Shown piece after piece: positions 61,330 through 64,000 of a DNA stretch of 64,000 nucleotides. This DNA is from Ottelia alismoides. Taxonomy: Eukaryota; Streptophyta; Magnoliopsida; Alismatales; Hydrocharitaceae. Location: contig JAZKJV010005755.1 in assembly GCA_037367405.1 (NCBI GenBank), positions 124,001 to 188,000 of the forward strand, written 5' to 3'. The notes under the pieces are model-generated. The model had not been told where the DNA came from. It saw only the letters and a list, made by a program, of their open reading frames with translations, and searched no databases. Position numbers and translations under genes: made by a program. Position 1 is the first letter of the stretch. Every line of letters starts with the position of its first letter.

Positions 61330-62541
61330 CGCTCGCCATTTCTTTTGCCCGGTTGTAACCACACTCTGCGGCAACGAAGTGTAGTAGTCGTAACCGAGTT
61401 TATTCTCTGCTGCCATCGCTTCAAACGAGTCATAGATCTTGCCGTTTCGGCCAGGAAAAAATGGTCGACTGGTTTGGAGATCATAGAACCTCGCCCAATA
61501 AGTCTTCGTGGACGAAGGATCTTTTACGTAACTGGTCTTCCCATCAACTTTAGTTTGTACCAAACCGACGATTTTTACTTCATCAAGCCATTTCAGGCCA
61601 GCTTCAATCGCCGCGATCAACTCTTGATCCGGCTGCGGCACCGTCATCAGAAACTTGAGGATATGAGAACTCTCCAAGCCGCTGAGTGAAGCGGGTTCTA
61701 GTGCACGAGCGGCAGAAGGGGCCAAAGTCAAAGCGTCATGCTGTGCGCACCAAGCGGTGAGTTTGCCGTTTTGATTAATCTGGCATTTCTTGATACAGCC
61801 AATGCCTTTAGCTAATGCTGCTTCCGCTTTGATGCGTCGTGGTTCATCAACAAAAGCGTATTCACTCGATCGCTTTGAGATCAATTGAAGCACTTCGAGT
61901 ACATTGATCATGGCATCATCATTGAACGTGATGTTATCGTGGTAATCTCCTTCCAGCGGATAGACTTGAGGATATCCGCCGTTTGGATACTGCGCCGCAA
62001 TGATGAAATCAATGCCGCGCAAGATCGCCGCTTCATAATCCTTGCGTTTTGTGGCCAACCCAACATTCGCAAGGAACTGAATTTGATCGGTGGTCGAATG
62101 GTTGTCGAAGGTCGCTAAGTAATGAGGCTTTTTCCCCGGTTGGTATTGCGAGCTGAATTGCATTCCCTTCGATCGTTTTCCTTTGCTGTAACCCGTATGT
62201 TTCGACCAACCACCGGTTGGGGTTTGATAAGACAAAATAACGTCGGCTAGACTAGCGGCCTCGTCCGACGAGTACCAAGCGTCTCCGGTTTTGTAGGACA
62301 ACTTGAAATCGCCACCATCGGGCGCTGGTAAAGCTTTCGACAAACCAGCCGCTGTAACTTCTTGGTTTAAAACTTCCGCGTCTTTCGCTGCCAACAATTG
62401 AGATTGAGACAGATACTCTAACCAAGCGGCTTGCTGATCGGCAGGAAGCGTTCGAATTCGTGCACTCGTAACGGGTTCACCACGTATTTCGGCGCCAACT
62501 AAAGCAAGGATTAAAGCAGCGGAAACAACTAAATATTGCAT
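61318..62541 (-). CDS. Secreted pectate lyase, PL10-type
   Basis: 407 residues with a signal peptide (LVVSAALILALVGAEIRG). The PL10 (PelA) body shows PTGGWSKHTGYSKGK, TFDNHSTTDQIQFLANVGLA, NGGYPQVYPLEGDYHDNITF and NDDAMINVLEVLQL, an alpha/alpha toroid with conserved Asp/Arg catalytic candidates. It should cleave polygalacturonate by beta-elimination outside the cell. Its last codons and stop fall in a tandem repeat. It precedes, in transcription order, the repeat cluster before der. Confidence 0.88.
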   Translation of the reverse strand: MQYLVVSAALILALVGAEIRGEPVTSARIRTLPADQQAAWLEYLSQSQLLAAKDAEVLNQEVTAAGLSKALPAPDGGDFKLSYKTGDAWYSSDEAASLADVILSYQTPTGGWSKHTGYSKGKRSKGMQFSSQYQPGKKPHYLATFDNHSTTDQIQFLANVGLATKRKDYEAAILRGIDFIIAAQYPNGGYPQVYPLEGDYHDNITFNDDAMINVLEVLQLISKRSSEYAFVDEPRRIKAEAALAKGIGCIKKCQINQNGKLTAWCAQHDALTLAPSAARALEPASLSGLESSHILKFLMTVPQPDQELIAAIEAGLKWLDEVKIVGLVQTKVDGKTSYVKDPSSTKTYWARFYDLQTSRPFFPGRNGKIYDSFEAMAAENKLGYDYYTSLPQSVVTTGQKKWRASKR

Positions 62542-62644
62542 GGCTATCCAATGGGGTTGTTTTGCTTCATGAGTTTAATGTCTTCAAGTATCGACTGGCA
62601 ATTCTTTATTCGCGTCTAAATCGCCCCGCAATCGAAGCCCATAA

Positions 62645-64000
62645 TCATTTCGCCCGATTAGCCGCCGACCGTTCCGATTTTAAAAGCTCAGTGTGACGAG
62701 TGCGTAATTTTTTTGCGAGCTCAGGATTCTCTACGACGAGATTCTGCTGAGGTGATCCATGTACTGTAATATCAAACACTTGCTCTTGAGGCGCCGATGG
62801 CTTGATTTTTCCCTCACGCGTAATGTCATTCGTCGTCTCTTTTGTTTTGGCGATGAAACGCAATCCATTTCCGAATCCGCCGCCGCCCCGCGCGGGGATA
62901 TAAAGGTGCTTAGCGGTTCTCAATGCGACATGAGTCTTGGAAAATCCGCTGACCAGAAGATGGTCGCGTACCGCAAGATTCGCACTTCCATATAGCTCTT
63001 CAGAGATATCAAAACTATCGAGGGCTGTATTCACGGGTAATTCAACCCTCCAAATCGTTGCAAGCGTTCGCATTAAATCAATGCTGCAAACTAAGTGCTC
63101 GCATACCGTGTTCGCAGGAATTCGATTTGGCCAGGACACGATAAACGGAACGCGATGGCCCCCTTCCCACGCATCAAACTTGAAGCCAAAGTGCGGGCCG
63201 TTGAGCCGGTGCCCGGCTTGCCAAGCAACCTCTCCTGCTTCGTTCAACATACCGCCATTGTCGCTCGTAAAAATAATCAGTGTATCATTTCTGAGTTTCA
63301 GATCTTCAAGCGTTTTAATTACTTCACCGACCATCCAGTCTAGCTCGTGAACGAAATCACCATATACGCCACAACGACTCGTGCCTTTGAATCGCGGATT
63401 GGGTGTGACGGGATGATGGATTGCAGTCGGCATCATGCAGAGCATAAAACGACTATTTGCATGCTGTCTGATCCAACGAGTCGCTTCATTCACGATACGT
63501 CCATTGACTTCTTCATCACGATAGAGTGCATGGGCCGCTTCGCCCCCACGAACTCCCCAGCCATCCTTTGCCGGCGGCCGCACATGTTTGCCGACATACT
63601 CCTCAGTTGGACTTGCTACTCCGCGCTCAACAACAATTGGATCCGAAGGGTCAAGGCCGAGGACTCGGTAGTTTTCGACAAACACGAAGGGAGGATGGCT
63701 GTTAACGACAGGAATTCCAAAGAAATGATCAAAGCCGAGTTCGAGCGGCCCCGGTTTCAATTCGCTATTCCAATCGATTCCTTCCTGATCCCCGAATCCC
63801 AAGTGCCATTTGCCAAAGATGCCAGTCACGATGCCCGCTCGCTTCGCTAAATCCGCAAGCGTGAACGTCGTCTCAGGCAAAACCAAAGGGCTTCGTAAGA
63901 AGATCGGGCCGAATAGATTCGTACGCCAGGGATAAGTGCCAGAAAAGAGCGCGAAACGCGAGGGAGTGCAAACCGACGACGCGGCATGGGCATCGACAAA
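62645..64000 (-). CDS. Sulfatase (type I, formylglycine-dependent), 5' end outside window
   Basis: The frame is open to the right edge, so the start is missing; 452 codons are visible. The active-site motif CTPSR (Cys codon at 63968-63970) is the C-x-P-S-R signature converted to formylglycine by a sulfatase-maturating enzyme. GIFGKWHLGFGDQEG, then TLIIFTSDNGGMLNEAG near 210, are metal- and sulfate-site motifs. The family removes sulfate from polysaccharides and is greatly expanded in marine planctomycetes. It lies near pectate lyase and GH16 genes, fitting glycan breakdown. Confidence 0.93.
   Translation of the reverse strand, partial: FVDAHAASSVCTPSRFALFSGTYPWRTNLFGPIFLRSPLVLPETTFTLADLAKRAGIVTGIFGKWHLGFGDQEGIDWNSELKPGPLELGFDHFFGIPVVNSHPPFVFVENYRVLGLDPSDPIVVERGVASPTEEYVGKHVRPPAKDGWGVRGGEAAHALYRDEEVNGRIVNEATRWIRQHANSRFMLCMMPTAIHHPVTPNPRFKGTSRCGVYGDFVHELDWMVGEVIKTLEDLKLRNDTLIIFTSDNGGMLNEAGEVAWQAGHRLNGPHFGFKFDAWEGGHRVPFIVSWPNRIPANTVCEHLVCSIDLMRTLATIWRVELPVNTALDSFDISEELYGSANLAVRDHLLVSGFSKTHVALRTAKHLYIPARGGGGFGNGLRFIAKTKETTNDITREGKIKPSAPQEQVFDITVHGSPQQNLVVENPELAKKLRTRHTELLKSERSAANRAK

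Overview
The window looks like the chromosome of a planctomycete, most likely a Pirellulales-type bacterium. It carries families largely confined to, or greatly expanded in, that phylum: Planctomycete cytochrome c / DUF1592 proteins, a DUF1552 protein, DUF1559 pseudopilin-like proteins with their lipoprotein partner, sulfatase, PL10 pectate lyase, secreted beta-propeller proteins, and DNA topoisomerase VI. Both ends cut through genes: a DUF1592-type cytochrome protein on the left and a sulfatase on the right.

Layout. 0-13 kb: secreted and metabolic genes (DUF1592, four-carbon acid sugar kinase, beta-propeller protein, alpha/beta hydrolase, DUF1559, and a three-gene DUF1592/DUF1552/unknown operon). 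13-23 kb: intact genes (TonB-dependent receptor, DUF2254 membrane protein, lipocalin-like/GspG-like chimera, methyltransferase, small hydrolase) mixed with truncated relics (MFS transporter, DUF1559, beta-propeller tail, DUF4838-like protein) and a palindromic repeat family. 23-39 kb: an accessory zone of SUKH, ankyrin and unrecognised immunity-like genes, a zeta-type kinase with a small partner, an RHS/metallopeptidase relic, a broken Ro60-like (TROVE) gene, a truncated HNH gene, a Pth2 gene, and several partial copies of genes that lie elsewhere in the same zone. 39.3-41.2 kb: a tRNA array on the minus strand (Lys, Ile, Pro, Ala-like, Glu, Phe, Pro, plus a tRNA 5' half). It surrounds about 970 nt with no credible protein gene but with many perfect hairpins, a 15-bp long-range helix and a strong terminator; this is probably an undescribed or unassigned large structured RNA. 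41.3-64 kb: mostly core genes (pyrF, parvulin isomerase, mfd, topoisomerase VI B and A, der), with a small stress/envelope cassette (CsbD, holin-like, Hpt, DUF1328), two glycosyltransferases, a GH16 glucanase, a pectate lyase and a sulfatase.

How it fits together. The flanks support degradation of sulfated or pectic polysaccharide and ordinary housekeeping. The middle is an eroding accessory region in which short palindromic elements sit at gene ends and even inside a coding sequence. The genes linked to RNA handling (TROVE/Ro60, Pth2, tRNA array, structured RNA) all lie within about 11 kb. A functional link among them is inference only, and the TROVE copy itself is broken.
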